NCBI GenBank assembly: GCA_913049535.1
Contig: CAJWYF010000016.1
Location: 1-35,198 of the forward strand
Length of the DNA stretch: 35,198 bases
Reading direction: 5' to 3'
DNA from: an uncultured Synechococcus sp.
GTDB lineage: Bacteria > Cyanobacteriota > Cyanobacteriia > PCC-6307 > Cyanobiaceae
Numbering within the stretch: position 1 is the first letter of the stretch; each line of letters opens with the position of its first letter. Of this stretch, positions 17,486-25,408 are shown one piece after another. A program made the position numbers and the translations under genes. The notes under the pieces are model-generated. The model searched no databases and was not told where the DNA came from. It saw only the letters and a list, made by a program, of their open reading frames with translations.

Positions 17486-18514
17486 GTGTCCGCTGTTTCT
17501 CCTCCTGCTGATTCCCGCAGCCGCATGAAGGCACTGCTGATGGGTCTGCAGGACAGCATCTGTGCCGGGCTGGAGCAGCTCGATGCTGATGGCCGCTTTG
17601 CAGAAGAGAGCTGGGTGCGGCCCGAGGGGGGCGGCGGCCGTTCGCGGGTGATGCGCGAGGGGGCGGTGTTTGAGCAGGGGGGAGTGAATTTTTCTGAGGT
17701 GCAGGGCGAGAACCTGCCCCCCTCCATCCTCAATCAGCGTCCCGAGGCGGCCGGGCATCACTGGTATGCCGTCGGTACCTCGATGGTGCTGCACCCCCGC
17801 AATCCCTACATCCCAACGGTTCATCTCAACTACCGCTACTTCGAGGCCGGTCCGGTCTGGTGGTTCGGAGGTGGGGCTGACCTGACGCCCTACTACCCCT
17901 TTTTGAGTGATGCACAGCATTTCCACCGCACCCTCAAGGGGGCTTGCGACAGCGTGGATCCGGCCTATTACCCGGTGTTCAAACCATGGTGTGACGAGTA
18001 CTTCTTCTTGAAGCACCGCAACGAAACGCGTGGTGTGGGGGGGATCTTCTACGACTACCAATCCCCCGGTGGGGCGCTGTACAAAGGTCCCAATGCCGAT
18101 GGGCCAGCGGCCGCTGCAGGCAGCCAGCAGATTCCAGAGCGCAGCTGGGAGAACCTGCATGACCTGGCTTCAGCTTGCGGCCATGGTTTCCTGCCCAGCT
18201 ACCAGCCCATCGTTGAGCGCCGCCGGGACCACAGCTATGGCGAGAGGGAACGTCAGTTTCAGCTCTACCGCCGCGGCCGCTACGTGGAGTTCAACCTGGT
18301 CTTTGACCGGGGCACGATTTTCGGGCTGCAGACCAATGGGCGTACCGAGTCGATTCTGATGTCCCTGCCTCCCCTGGTGCGCTGGGAGTACGGCTACACC
18401 GCAGAGGCTGGTAGCCGTGAGGCCCTACTGACGGACCTCTTCACCAGACCCCAGGACTGGCTCGCCGATGCGTCCCTTGAGCAGCACTGTGCCCCCCATG
18501 GAGCTGTTGGCTAG
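17486..18514 (+). CDS. hemF: oxygen-dependent coproporphyrinogen III oxidase
   Basis: A 342-residue enzyme that oxidatively decarboxylates coproporphyrinogen III to protoporphyrinogen IX with O2, on the path to heme, chlorophyll and bilins. Signature segments are [35 protein letters not shown] and [18 protein letters not shown], ending LVRWEYGY. The start is a GTG at 17486; an ATG at 17525 is a shorter alternative, but an N-terminal extension is normal. The conserved family end (QDWL) is followed by about 16 extra residues (to HGAVG). The last 90 bases are antisense to the amidase-like gene. It is divergent from mrp. Confidence 0.95.
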   Translation: MSAVSPPADSRSRMKALLMGLQDSICAGLEQLDADGRFAEESWVRPEGGGGRSRVMREGAVFEQGGVNFSEVQGENLPPSILNQRPEAAGHHWYAVGTSMVLHPRNPYIPTVHLNYRYFEAGPVWWFGGGADLTPYYPFLSDAQHFHRTLKGACDSVDPAYYPVFKPWCDEYFFLKHRNETRGVGGIFYDYQSPGGALYKGPNADGPAAAAGSQQIPERSWENLHDLASACGHGFLPSYQPIVERRRDHSYGERERQFQLYRRGRYVEFNLVFDRGTIFGLQTNGRTESILMSLPPLVRWEYGYTAEAGSREALLTDLFTRPQDWLADASLEQHCAPHGAVG

Positions 18515-19270
18515 GCCGCGGCGCAGCGCCTTGACCACCCGCTTGGCGATGCGATCCAAGGTGGCCTGGCGCTGGCTGGAGTCTCGAAGGCCCGCTTCCA
18601 GTACACCTTCGAGCTGGCCGATCTCGAGCATGGAGATGCCCTTCCGCGGCGCGCCGAGCATGCCGCGGTAGTCGTAGGGATACCCGCCGAATTCCTCGGC
18701 CAGGGCTTCATCAAGCACGGAGAATCCGTAGAGGACCGAGGGAATGATTCCCGGACCGATGCCGTGGGGCGCGTAGGCGTCGTAGTGGATTTCGAGCGCG
18801 TAGCCACCCTCTTTGGCATGGCGGGCACCGGTGCTCCAGTTGGTCCGGGGATCCTCCACGTTGCGGATGGTGCGCACCCCCGGGTCGTAGAAGCGCATAT
18901 TCAGGCCTTGCCGGCGACCTTCAGCGACGATCTGCTTGGCAGTGAGCAGGTTCCAGTAGAGCTCGTCGGTGATGCCTTTCTGCATGGGCGCGGCGCCACC
19001 GACATCCACCGCCTTTCCGGGGGTACCCGAGCCTGCGATCTTTTGGGAGTCGGCGTGACCTGCCAGCACCAGGATCGGCAGATCACTGTTGTGGGTCTGG
19101 GTGCCGACCCAGTTTTTGCCTCGCCCGGGTTCAGCAGGTAGCGGTGGCAGCAGCGGACCTTCGGTCTCGATTTCCGGTGCTTCGATGCTCTCCAGCAGGT
19201 CCATCAATCCAGCAGTCGCCGGGCCGCTCAAGATCAGCAGAGCTCCCAACAACAGGGGGATGCGACCCAT
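18425..19270 (-). CDS. exported N-acetylmuramoyl-L-alanine amidase-like protein
   Basis: A 281-residue protein from the ATG at 19270, chosen because it opens a clear signal peptide ([20 protein letters not shown]). The core resembles the zinc amidase (Amidase_3) plan: LAGHADSQK (His ligand), then ITDELYWN (Glu ligand), [15 protein letters not shown] (His ligand) and a late Glu in IGQLEG. That family cleaves the bond between muramic acid and L-Ala in peptidoglycan. The intervening residues are divergent, so this is inferred from motif order, not certain. The longer frame to 19339 lacks a good signal. Its C-terminus overlaps convergent hemF by 90 bases. Confidence 0.82.
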   Translation of the reverse strand: MGRIPLLLGALLILSGPATAGLMDLLESIEAPEIETEGPLLPPLPAEPGRGKNWVGTQTHNSDLPILVLAGHADSQKIAGSGTPGKAVDVGGAAPMQKGITDELYWNLLTAKQIVAEGRRQGLNMRFYDPGVRTIRNVEDPRTNWSTGARHAKEGGYALEIHYDAYAPHGIGPGIIPSVLYGFSVLDEALAEEFGGYPYDYRGMLGAPRKGISMLEIGQLEGVLEAGLRDSSQRQATLDRIAKRVVKALRRGLANSSMGGTVLLKGRIGEPVLGSGEEVRQ

Positions 19271-19335
19271 GGGATCCAAAATGCGCAACCCATCCTGCCG
19301 GGTTGGATCTGTTTTGCAAAGAAAAACGGCTCGCC

Positions 19336-19890
19336 TCAAATGGGTGAGCTCAGCAATGCACCGTCGCTGTGGAGATTGAGACTGCGCCCAAGCTCCTGTT
19401 CGATTGCGATCAGCTCGTCGCGGTGGGCCCGCAGCCGCAAGGTGGTTGGGCAGAACTCCTGGGGCGGCAGCAGGCGCAGTTCGAGGATTTCCTGGCGCGC
19501 TGCCCGTCGCCGGTAGAGCAAGCCGGCAACGGGGCCTAGCAGGGCGAGCAGCAGGGGCCAGAAGCCCAGCGCTGGAATCAGCTGCCTCAGCACCAGTCCC
19601 AGGCTGGCGGCGCCCACAGCTCCGAGGCTGGCGAGCAACACGGCCAGGGGGGCGCTGGCGGAGACGGCGCCTTCAAAGCGCATCACCTGCCGCTCCGCAT
19701 CGCTTGCGGTGATCTGCCAGCCCCGGGAGGTCAGCCACTGGCGCAGGCCGTCGAGCACCTCCAGGGGTGGGCGTGAGCTGTTCACCTCCACCGTGGTGGT
19801 GCGGTCCTTGCTGGCGGCCCTCAGAAAGAAGACCAGGCCGATGCCCATCAGCGAGGTGAGCAGCAGGGTGGAGGAGAGAACGGGATCCAT
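19336..19890 (-). CDS. cofactor assembly of complex C subunit B-like protein (CCB2/CCB4 family)
   Basis: A 184-residue membrane protein. One N-terminal hydrophobic segment (~6-24) is followed by a soluble part (TTTVEVNSSRPPLEVLDGLRQ), a Gly/Ala/Leu-rich hairpin of two membrane segments (~80-125) and a basic C-terminal domain. This matches my recollection of the cyanobacterial homologue of plastid CCB2/CCB4, which helps attach heme ci covalently to cytochrome b6. The assignment rests on the layout and the SRPPLEVLDGL segment. Its ATG directly abuts a 7-base-pair hairpin. The upstream gene ends 24 bases before, so the two are probably co-transcribed. Confidence 0.75.
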   Translation of the reverse strand: MDPVLSSTLLLTSLMGIGLVFFLRAASKDRTTTVEVNSSRPPLEVLDGLRQWLTSRGWQITASDAERQVMRFEGAVSASAPLAVLLASLGAVGAASLGLVLRQLIPALGFWPLLLALLGPVAGLLYRRRAARQEILELRLLPPQEFCPTTLRLRAHRDELIAIEQELGRSLNLHSDGALLSSPI

Positions 19891-19909
19891 GGGGAGCCTG
19901 AAGCTCCCC
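19891..19909 (-). promoter_or_regulatory. hairpin immediately upstream of the CCB-like start codon
   Basis: GGGGAGC (19891-19897) and GCTCCCC (19903-19909) form a perfect 7-base-pair stem with a 5-base loop. On the minus strand the stem ends exactly at the ATG (19890). The only purine-rich ribosome-binding-like sequence lies inside its 5' arm. It fills nearly all of the 24-base gap after the upstream stop. No T tract follows it, so a translational effect is more likely than termination. Confidence 0.7.
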
Positions 19910-19914
19910 CATTC

Positions 19915-20337
19915 TCAACGGCTCAGCACCTTGCTGCGGCTGACGTCCTGCGCGGCGGCCACGCTGTTGTCGGATTCCTGCAGCCAGCGATGCCATGCGG
20001 GCATCAGCTCCTCGGCTTCTGCGCGGTAGGAGTCTTCCAGGTGCAGCATGCGGCGGGGACGGCCGCGGCTGGGGCAGCGCTGGGAGTAGCTGCCGATGGC
20101 ACCCTGCTGGTCGAGGAAGGCGATGGCCTGTTGCAGCACGGTCTCAGAGAGACGCAGGCGGGGGTGGCGTTCAGCCAGAAGGTTCATCAGGGCCGTCGGG
20201 TAGGAGTCGGCGGCCAGCAGGCAGTCGAGAATCCAGCAGACAGCCAATTCCAGACCCAGGTATTGCAGCGGGGGCTGGTCGAAGAAGCGTTTGATGTCGT
20301 TGAGGCCGTGGTTGGCCTGCGGGCGCCGATGAGGCAT
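19915..20337 (-). CDS. conserved hypothetical protein, winged-helix-like
   Basis: A 140-residue protein that I do not recognise by name. The middle (LGLELAVCWILDCLLAADSYPTALMNLLAE, then SETVLQQAIAFLDQQGAIGSYSQ) alternates helices and ends in a basic turn (RGRPRRMLHL) that resembles the wing of PadR/winged-helix DNA-binding proteins. It may regulate transcription, but no target is implied by the sequence. It is probably co-transcribed with the CCB-like gene and diverges from the RNase D-type gene. The start at 20337 gives a polar N-terminus. Confidence 0.75.
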   Translation of the reverse strand: MPHRRPQANHGLNDIKRFFDQPPLQYLGLELAVCWILDCLLAADSYPTALMNLLAERHPRLRLSETVLQQAIAFLDQQGAIGSYSQRCPSRGRPRRMLHLEDSYRAEAEELMPAWHRWLQESDNSVAAAQDVSRSKVLSR

Positions 20338-20445
20338 GGCGGGGGGCGCAGTTTTGCTCTAGACGATCACTAACCCAGTCTCATTTCGATTTTCAAGTGA
20401 GATTCGTGGTCGGTGGGGCAGATTGACCCCAAATGCACCCCTTCC

Positions 20446-21099
20446 ATGCTTCAGGACGCCCCCTCTGCAGCGGCCCACTTCGCTGTGTTCGACGGCGATC
20501 TCAGCGATGAGTGGCTGAATCATTATGGAAATGCAAAAGCTTTGGCGGTCGACACCGAAGCCATGGGGTTGATCCATGGCCGCGATCGTTTGTGCCTGGT
20601 GCAGATCGCCGATGACCAGGACCGGGTCTGCTGCATTCGCATCGCCCGCGGCCAAAGCGAGGCCCCGCGCCTGAAGCAGCTGATGGAGGCGCCAGCGATC
20701 GAGAAGGTGTTCCATTACGCCCGCTTTGATGTGGCCGCTCTGGTGACAGGGCTTGGCATCAAGGTCAATCCGATCTTCTGCACCAAGGTGGCCAGCCGTC
20801 TGGCCCGCACCTATAGCCCGCGCCACGGGCTCAAGGAGGTGGTCAATGAGCTGGTGGGTGTTGAGCTCGATAAACAGGCGCAGAGCAGCGACTGGGGGCG
20901 GGTGGATGAGCTCACCGACCAGCAGCTGGCCTATGCCGCCAATGATGTGCGCTACCTGCTGCCAGCACGGGATCGGCTTGAGCAGATGCTGCGGCGGGAG
21001 GAGCGCTGGGATCTGGCCGAGCGCTGCTTCCTCTGCATTCCGGTCTTCTCCGATCTGGACCGGTTCCAGTACGGCTCGATTTTTGAGCACCGCAGCTGA
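20446..21099 (+). CDS. RNase D-type 3'-5' exonuclease (DEDDy)
   Basis: A protein of about 217 residues from the ATG at 20446 (a GTG at 20413 would add 11 residues). The catalytic set of the DEDDy family is present: Asp36 and Glu38 in VDTEAMG, Asp95 in HYARFDV, and Tyr163 and Asp167 in YAANDVRYL. It lacks the HRDC domains of E. coli RNase D, as do the short cyanobacterial homologues, so it probably trims small RNA 3' ends. It is divergent from the winged-helix-like gene and ends 4 bases before the convergent LpxB-like gene. Confidence 0.88.
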   Translation: MLQDAPSAAAHFAVFDGDLSDEWLNHYGNAKALAVDTEAMGLIHGRDRLCLVQIADDQDRVCCIRIARGQSEAPRLKQLMEAPAIEKVFHYARFDVAALVTGLGIKVNPIFCTKVASRLARTYSPRHGLKEVVNELVGVELDKQAQSSDWGRVDELTDQQLAYAANDVRYLLPARDRLEQMLRREERWDLAERCFLCIPVFSDLDRFQYGSIFEHRS

Positions 21100-21103
21100 G
21101 GTC

Positions 21104-22321
21104 TCAGCCCAGCAGCTCCCGGTTGATCCAGGCGGCCGTGGCGGCGCTGCCCCCGGCAGGCCCCATGCGCTGCTGGCCAATGGTGCCGAGTTGGTGCCGC
21201 ATCGCTGGCTCTGCCAGCAGCAGCTTGATGCCCCGCCTCAGGGCCTCTGCGGTGGGGCAGACCTGCACCGCGCCCCCCAGCAGGCGGCTCTGACGCCTGG
21301 CAAAGCTGGCTTTGAACTGGGGGCCGGCGCCAGGGAGGGACAGGGCTGGAATGCCCAGCCCCACCAGCTGTTCGGTGGCTGTGCCGGCGCAGGCCAGTCC
21401 CAGCTCGGCCCAGCTGGCCCAGCGCTCAAAGCAGCCACGACCCAGCAGCAGTGTCCCGGCTGGGCCCTGCCAGGCCCCCTGAGCGCCGCTACCGCTGGGG
21501 ATGGGGGCCGGTCGGTAGTCCAGCTCGCTCAGGAGGCCCGCCAGGGTGCTCTCGTCGGGGCTGCTGCCGCAGGCCAGCAGCAGCAGCCGCTCGGCGGGAC
21601 CGGGAGCTGCGGCCTGCAGCAATCGCACCAGATTGCCTTGCGCTTCTGGTGAGCGGGATCCAGGCAGCACCAGTAGGCGTTCTCGCCCCTGCAGTGGGGC
21701 TGGCAGGGGCTGCTTGCAGAAGCCATCCATCATCGGGTTCCCTGGGGCCAGGGCCCGCACGCCATGGCGCCGCAGGCCCCGGGCTGTCAGGGGGTCACGG
21801 CAGGTGACCAGGCGGCAGCGTGGCCGGGCCATCAGCGCCCATTCCCAGGGATCCCACTCGCTGCCCTTAAGGCGGTGGTAGCCATCGGCGGGGCAGTCCT
21901 TGCCTGGCCCGCTGCGCCAGGTGTAGTCGCTTTTGGGGGTGCCGATGAAGCCATAGCTCAGGCCGCTCGCCCAGGCCAGAGCCAGGGGCAGGAGGTCCCC
22001 CACCGCCAGCACGCTGCCCCCCTGACGGCTCCAGCGCTGCAGCGCGCGCCACTGCCCCAGGCTGGACTGCGCCAGCCCGGCGCGAAGATCCCGCAGCAGG
22101 CCGCCCATGCTCTGGTTGCTGAAGCCGCCGCTGGGCAATGGCAGGCGCGGGCCGATCGCTTCGAGGCTCTTCAGCTCCAGCAGGGCCCGACCCGCACCCA
22201 CCAACGGCAGCGCGGTGAGCTTGACGTCTGGCCTGAGCTGTTGCAGCGACTCAAGGATGCGGCGTGCGATCAGGTCCTCGCCGTGGCCGTTGCTCAGCAC
22301 CAGCAGGCGTTTGGCGGACAT
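21104..22321 (-). CDS. lipid-A-disaccharide synthase-related glycosyltransferase-like protein
   Basis: A 405-residue protein of the GT-B, LpxB-related family found throughout cyanobacteria. It opens with LLVLSNGHGEDLIARRILESL, a P-loop-free nucleotide-sugar fold. Later motifs are GNPMMDG, LLVLPGSRSPEA, ACAGTATEQLVGLGIPALSLPG and the closing MGPAGGSAATAAW. The enzymatic product is not established for this subfamily; a lipid or cell-envelope glycosylation role is an inference from LpxB and MurG. The start is the ATG at 22321; the longer frame upstream only reads the antisense of tRNA-Cys. It is divergent from the tRNA. Confidence 0.85.
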   Translation of the reverse strand: MSAKRLLVLSNGHGEDLIARRILESLQQLRPDVKLTALPLVGAGRALLELKSLEAIGPRLPLPSGGFSNQSMGGLLRDLRAGLAQSSLGQWRALQRWSRQGGSVLAVGDLLPLALAWASGLSYGFIGTPKSDYTWRSGPGKDCPADGYHRLKGSEWDPWEWALMARPRCRLVTCRDPLTARGLRRHGVRALAPGNPMMDGFCKQPLPAPLQGRERLLVLPGSRSPEAQGNLVRLLQAAAPGPAERLLLLACGSSPDESTLAGLLSELDYRPAPIPSGSGAQGAWQGPAGTLLLGRGCFERWASWAELGLACAGTATEQLVGLGIPALSLPGAGPQFKASFARRQSRLLGGAVQVCPTAEALRRGIKLLLAEPAMRHQLGTIGQQRMGPAGGSAATAAWINRELLG

Positions 22322-22366
22322 GCAGCAGCTGATACGATCCGATTTCGGGAGTTTGACTCCTCGGCC

Positions 22367-22437
22367 GGCGGCATGGCCAAGTGGTAAGGCAGAGGACTGC
22401 AAATCCTTTATCCCCAGTTCGAATCTGGGTGCCGCCT
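22367..22437 (+). tRNA. tRNA-Cys (anticodon GCA)
   Basis: A 71-base cloverleaf. The acceptor GGCGGCA (22367-22373) pairs with TGCCGCC (22430-22436). The anticodon loop CTGCAAA carries GCA at 22399-22401, and the T arm is CCCCAGTTCGAATCTGGGT. CCA is not encoded. Confidence 0.95.
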
Positions 22438-22506
22438 TCGGTCTTCTGAGACCCAAAACGCGACAAAACCCTGTGTTTCTGTCTGCGCAGCGAATTTTCT
22501 TGCCAT

Positions 22507-22525
22507 CACGGGAGTGTCTCTCGTG
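22507..22525 (+). other. hairpin between tRNA-Cys and the 111-residue gene
   Basis: CACGGGAG (22507-22514) and CTCTCGTG (22518-22525) pair over 8 positions, one of them G-U, with a 3-base loop. It lies ~70 bases after the tRNA and 11 bases before a GTG start. No T tract follows, so it may be a processing or translational element, or incidental. Confidence 0.4.
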
Positions 22526-22536
22526 GGGATCACGCT

Positions 22537-22872
22537 GTGGATCTGCTGGTGCTGGTGGCCCCGTTGCTGATGGCTCAGGCCCCGGATCTTCAGGTGGGAC
22601 GCCATGTGGAGACCGTTCACCAGGCTCTGATCTCGCAGGGGTGGCAGGTTTCTGATGAGGCCAGGCGCGCTGAGCCCCTTTCCGCTCGCCAGCGGGCGAT
22701 CAAGGCCCAGGTGCCGTCGCTGCTCACCTGCAGCGGCACCGGCGCGGGGCTCTGCGCCTACGGCTACAGCCGTCAGGGGGACAACCTGCGGCTGGTGAGC
22801 CAGGGCGATGGGGAGTTGGTGCGCTGGCAGCTGGGGGATGACTGGTATGGCGCTGGGGTAGCCAGCCGCTGA
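22537..22872 (+). CDS. small exported hypothetical protein
   Basis: A 111-residue protein from a GTG start at 22537. The first ~15 residues (LLVLVAPLLMAQA) look like a short signal peptide. The mature part has two Cys (TCSGTG, LCAYGY) likely to form a disulfide, and ends WQLGDDWYGAGVASR. I do not recognise a family. It sits alone on the plus strand, converging with the next small exported gene (9-base gap). A start at the internal ATG (VAPLLM) would remove the signal. Confidence 0.65.
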   Translation: MDLLVLVAPLLMAQAPDLQVGRHVETVHQALISQGWQVSDEARRAEPLSARQRAIKAQVPSLLTCSGTGAGLCAYGYSRQGDNLRLVSQGDGELVRWQLGDDWYGAGVASR

Positions 22873-22881
22873 GGCTGTTGC

Positions 22882-23391
22882 TTAGAAGCTCGCGTTCGCG
22901 GTCCACGTCTCGCCCATCAGGGCTTTGGCCTCGCAGCGCACAGCCTTGCTGTCGATGCTGCAGGTGCCGATCACAGGCCAAGCACTGGGTAGGGTTTTCG
23001 CCACGCCATTGGCATCGAAATCCACCTCGCTGGCGCTACTGAGCTCCAGGCTGATCGGTCCGCTGATGCTGCAGCTGGTGCGCTTGCAGACCATGCCACG
23101 GCTGGTTGTCCCACCAAAGGTGAGCTTGTTGCTGCTGCCGCGCACCGGGCCTCGCCCATAGAAGCTCACCGACAGGTACTCACGATCCATCTGATCGATG
23201 ACGACTCGGGCGCATGGGCCGGTTGTCTTGTTGATGACGAGGTTGCGATCGCAGCTGTCCGTGCCCAGCTCCAGGCGTCCCATGCTCTCGAGCTCGCTTT
23301 GAGCCCGGCTTGCGGAGCCAGGCAGCGACACCACACTCACCAGCAGCAGGAACGGGAGCAGGCGCATTTTCAACGCGGTCAGTCGTCGCAT
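22882..23391 (-). CDS. exported hypothetical protein, Cys-rich
   Basis: A protein of about 169 residues from the ATG at 23391 (23367 is an alternative). It opens with MRRLTALKMRLLPFLLLVSVVS, then ASRAQ, a good signal peptide. The mature protein has six Cys spread over ~130 residues (DSCDR, GPCAR, MVCKRTSC, GTCSID, VRCEAK) and beta-rich sequence, suggesting a disulfide-bonded periplasmic or secreted domain. No family was recognised. It follows the four-Cys small gene by 10 bases on the same strand. Confidence 0.7.
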   Translation of the reverse strand: MRRLTALKMRLLPFLLLVSVVSLPGSASRAQSELESMGRLELGTDSCDRNLVINKTTGPCARVVIDQMDREYLSVSFYGRGPVRGSSNKLTFGGTTSRGMVCKRTSCSISGPISLELSSASEVDFDANGVAKTLPSAWPVIGTCSIDSKAVRCEAKALMGETWTANASF

Positions 23392-23401
23392 TGTGGCCGC
23401 T

Positions 23402-23560
23402 TCAGTACTCGTTGTCGGCCACGCACATGCCAATGCAGCGCAGACCATTGCTTGCGGTGCGGCCGCAGTGCTGGCAAAGCACCTTCTCGGCAGCTGCAGC
23501 CGTCGCTGCGGCCGGCTGCGGCGTGAAGGGTTCGGCCTTGTCCCTGGCGTGATCCTGCAT
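23402..23560 (-). CDS. 52-residue four-Cys protein, probable metal-binding
   Basis: A 52-residue protein from the ATG at 23560. The N-terminal half is Ala/Pro/Gln-rich and the C-terminus carries CQHCGRTASNGLRCIGMC, giving a CxxC-x10-CxxxC pattern typical of a small zinc or iron site. I recall similar short proteins in picocyanobacteria, but with no known function. In-frame ATGs at 23587 and 23635 would read into the divergent aldo/keto reductase start, so the shorter form is preferred. The exported Cys-rich gene follows by 10 bases and is probably co-transcribed. Confidence 0.7.
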   Translation of the reverse strand: MQDHARDKAEPFTPQPAAATAAAAEKVLCQHCGRTASNGLRCIGMCVADNEY

Positions 23561-23585
23561 GGTGGTGCCCTGTGGCGCACCGATC

Positions 23586-24557
23586 ATGGCGTCTAAACCG
23601 CCCGGTATCGGGGCCGGAACCTGGTCTTGGGGCAATCGCTTCCTCTGGGACTACCGCGCGGAGCGCGATGACAGCGCCATTGGCGCCGCTTTCGCCGCTG
23701 CAGTGGCCGCTGGCGTGCGCTTGTTTGATAGTGCCGATTCCTATGGCACGGGCGCCCTGGCGGGGCGTAGTGAGCGTTTATTGGGCCAGGCCGTTGCGGC
23801 GTTGCCTGCGGATCAGCAACAGGAGCTGGTGATCGCCACCAAGCTGGCGCCATTCCCCTGGAGGCTGGGCCGGCGCGGTTTTGATCGGGCCTTTGCTGCC
23901 TCGCGGGCCCGGCTGGGGGGGCGCCTGGATCGGGTACAGCTGCATTGGAGCACCGCCCGCTACGCCCCTTGGCAGGAGGGTCCGTTGCTGCAGGGGCTGG
24001 CTGATCTGCTGCAGGCAGGAGCCGTGCCTCAGTTGGGGATCTCCAACATGGGCCCGAAACGCTTGCGGCGCTGGCACAGCGCTTTGCAGCGTCGCGGCGT
24101 GGCGATCACCAGCCTGCAGGTGCAGTTGTCGCTGCTGGCGCGCCAGGCCTTGATCCCTGGCGGTGTGCGTGATGTCTGCGCCGAGCTGGGCATTGAGTTG
24201 ATCGCTTACAGCCCGCTGGCGCTGGGGCTGCTGAGCGGTCGCTGGCAGCAAGGTGGGCCCTTGCCAAGCGGAGCTCGAGGCGGCCTCTTCCGGCGGCTGC
24301 TGCCGCGCATGACCCCCCTGCTGAAGCTGATGGCGGCCCTTGCTGCTGAGCGTGGGGTCGAGCCCACGGCTGTCGCCCTGAGTTGGTGCCGGGCCCATGG
24401 GGCGATGCCGATTCCAGGAATCCGGCGCATCGAGCAGGTGGAAGCGATTCGGCAGAGCCTGCGCTGGAGCATGAGCCGTGGTGAGCGTCAGCGGCTGGAT
24501 GATGCCGCTGCCATGCTGCAGGACGGCATGCCCGCCAATCCCTTCAGCAGTTCCTGA
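23586..24557 (+). CDS. aldo/keto reductase
   Basis: A 323-residue NAD(P)H-dependent oxidoreductase of the AKR superfamily. The catalytic tetrad is visible: Asp48 and Tyr53 (LFDSADSYG), Lys86 (ATKLAPF) and His120 (VQLHW). The AKR strand motif GISNMGPKRLRRW and the C-terminal PIPGIRRIEQ cofactor region are present. The substrate is unknown. The start at 23586 gives MASKPPGIGAGTWSWG, and an ATG nine codons upstream would overlap the divergent gene. The stop overlaps the start of the next small membrane gene as TGATG. Confidence 0.93.
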   Translation: MASKPPGIGAGTWSWGNRFLWDYRAERDDSAIGAAFAAAVAAGVRLFDSADSYGTGALAGRSERLLGQAVAALPADQQQELVIATKLAPFPWRLGRRGFDRAFAASRARLGGRLDRVQLHWSTARYAPWQEGPLLQGLADLLQAGAVPQLGISNMGPKRLRRWHSALQRRGVAITSLQVQLSLLARQALIPGGVRDVCAELGIELIAYSPLALGLLSGRWQQGGPLPSGARGGLFRRLLPRMTPLLKLMAALAAERGVEPTAVALSWCRAHGAMPIPGIRRIEQVEAIRQSLRWSMSRGERQRLDDAAAMLQDGMPANPFSSS

Positions 24558-24748
24558 TGCCACCGTTGCCGCCCCAGTTGCTGCGTCGCGCCCTCGTGCT
24601 GGATGTGCTGCTGGCGGTGCTGATGCTGAGCCTCTCGCTCCTAGCGCAGGAGCAGATCTGGCGGGTCATTTGGGGCATCGGCGCCCTAGTGGCGGTGCTC
24701 GATGCCCTGTTTGCCTCGCGGCTGCTGGATCTCAGAGATCGGGGCTGA
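24557..24748 (+). CDS. small membrane protein, hypothetical
   Basis: A 63-residue protein with two closely spaced hydrophobic segments (VLDVLLAVLMLSLSLLA and VIWGIGALVAVLDALFA), probably an inner or thylakoid membrane hairpin. Its ATG overlaps the stop of the aldo/keto reductase (TGATG), so it is translationally coupled to it. Its 3' end overlaps the convergent hypothetical gene by 17 bases. No family recognised. Confidence 0.65.
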   Translation: MPPLPPQLLRRALVLDVLLAVLMLSLSLLAQEQIWRVIWGIGALVAVLDALFASRLLDLRDRG

Positions 24749-25235
24749 GCACCACGGGCAGCACGGTGGGTTCATCCTCAGCTGAGACCTTGAGGGCGTC
24801 AGCGGGAATCGGCACCACACTGGCTTGGGGCGGCTCAGCGCTGGGCTTGGATTCGCAGGCCGCCAAGGCTTCCTGCAGCAGCGAGTCGAAGGTGGCACCG
24901 GGTAAACGGTGACGGGCCACCTCGAGGAAGGCCCGCGAGAGGGATTCGCCGGCAGCAGCCTGCAGACGGGGATTTTCCCTGCGGCGCTCCTGTTCCTGGT
25001 CGATGGCCTTGAGGAAGCGTTCGGTGACATCGCGCTTCGTGCGGGCGCGAATCACGCTGTCATCACGCGGATTGGTGCCCAGTTGCTGCTCGAGGTCAGC
25101 AATGCGCAGATCCAGGCTGGCCAACACCTCGGCGGCTTCCGATTTGACGTTCTCCAGCTGGCCATCGGACATCTGGGGCAGATCGGCCACGTAGACCTTG
25201 CCGTGATCGGCCAGGGTCAGAAATGTGGCTCTCAT
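24732..25235 (-). CDS. conserved hypothetical protein, coiled-coil
   Basis: A 167-residue protein from the ATG at 25235. The N-terminus MRATFLTLADHGKVYVADLP is followed by a long charged helix (QLENVKSEAAEVLASLDLRIADLEQQLG) that probably forms a coiled coil. It ends in an acidic, Pro-rich tail. An in-frame GTG at 25343 would add 36 basic residues with no obvious domain. I recall an uncharacterised cyanobacterial family of this type but cannot give it a function. It lies downstream of purM on the same strand across a ~170-base spacer with no convincing promoter. Confidence 0.75.
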   Translation of the reverse strand: MRATFLTLADHGKVYVADLPQMSDGQLENVKSEAAEVLASLDLRIADLEQQLGTNPRDDSVIRARTKRDVTERFLKAIDQEQERRRENPRLQAAAGESLSRAFLEVARHRLPGATFDSLLQEALAACESKPSAEPPQASVVPIPADALKVSAEDEPTVLPVVLSPDL

Positions 25236-25408
25236 GCCGGAGCGTCCGGGGGAATCGGCACCAAAACGCTGGGGACGGTTAGGGGGTACGGGACCTGCAG
25301 AACTACGTCGACGGGTGAGCCGTGAGGACTCGCTAATTGACACTTGGTACTAAGAACGACATGGATTCGGTATTCCTCCATCTTGCCAGCTTTGTCCAGG
25401 GGCAGCGT

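Noticed and set aside
22322-22456. N-terminal extension of the LpxB-like gene across tRNA-Cys
   Set aside because: It is the antisense of the tRNA. The ATG at 22321 matches the conserved protein start.
25236-25408. TTGACA at 25337-25342 as a promoter
   Set aside because: It is on the plus strand, whereas both flanking genes are minus, and no convincing -10 follows.
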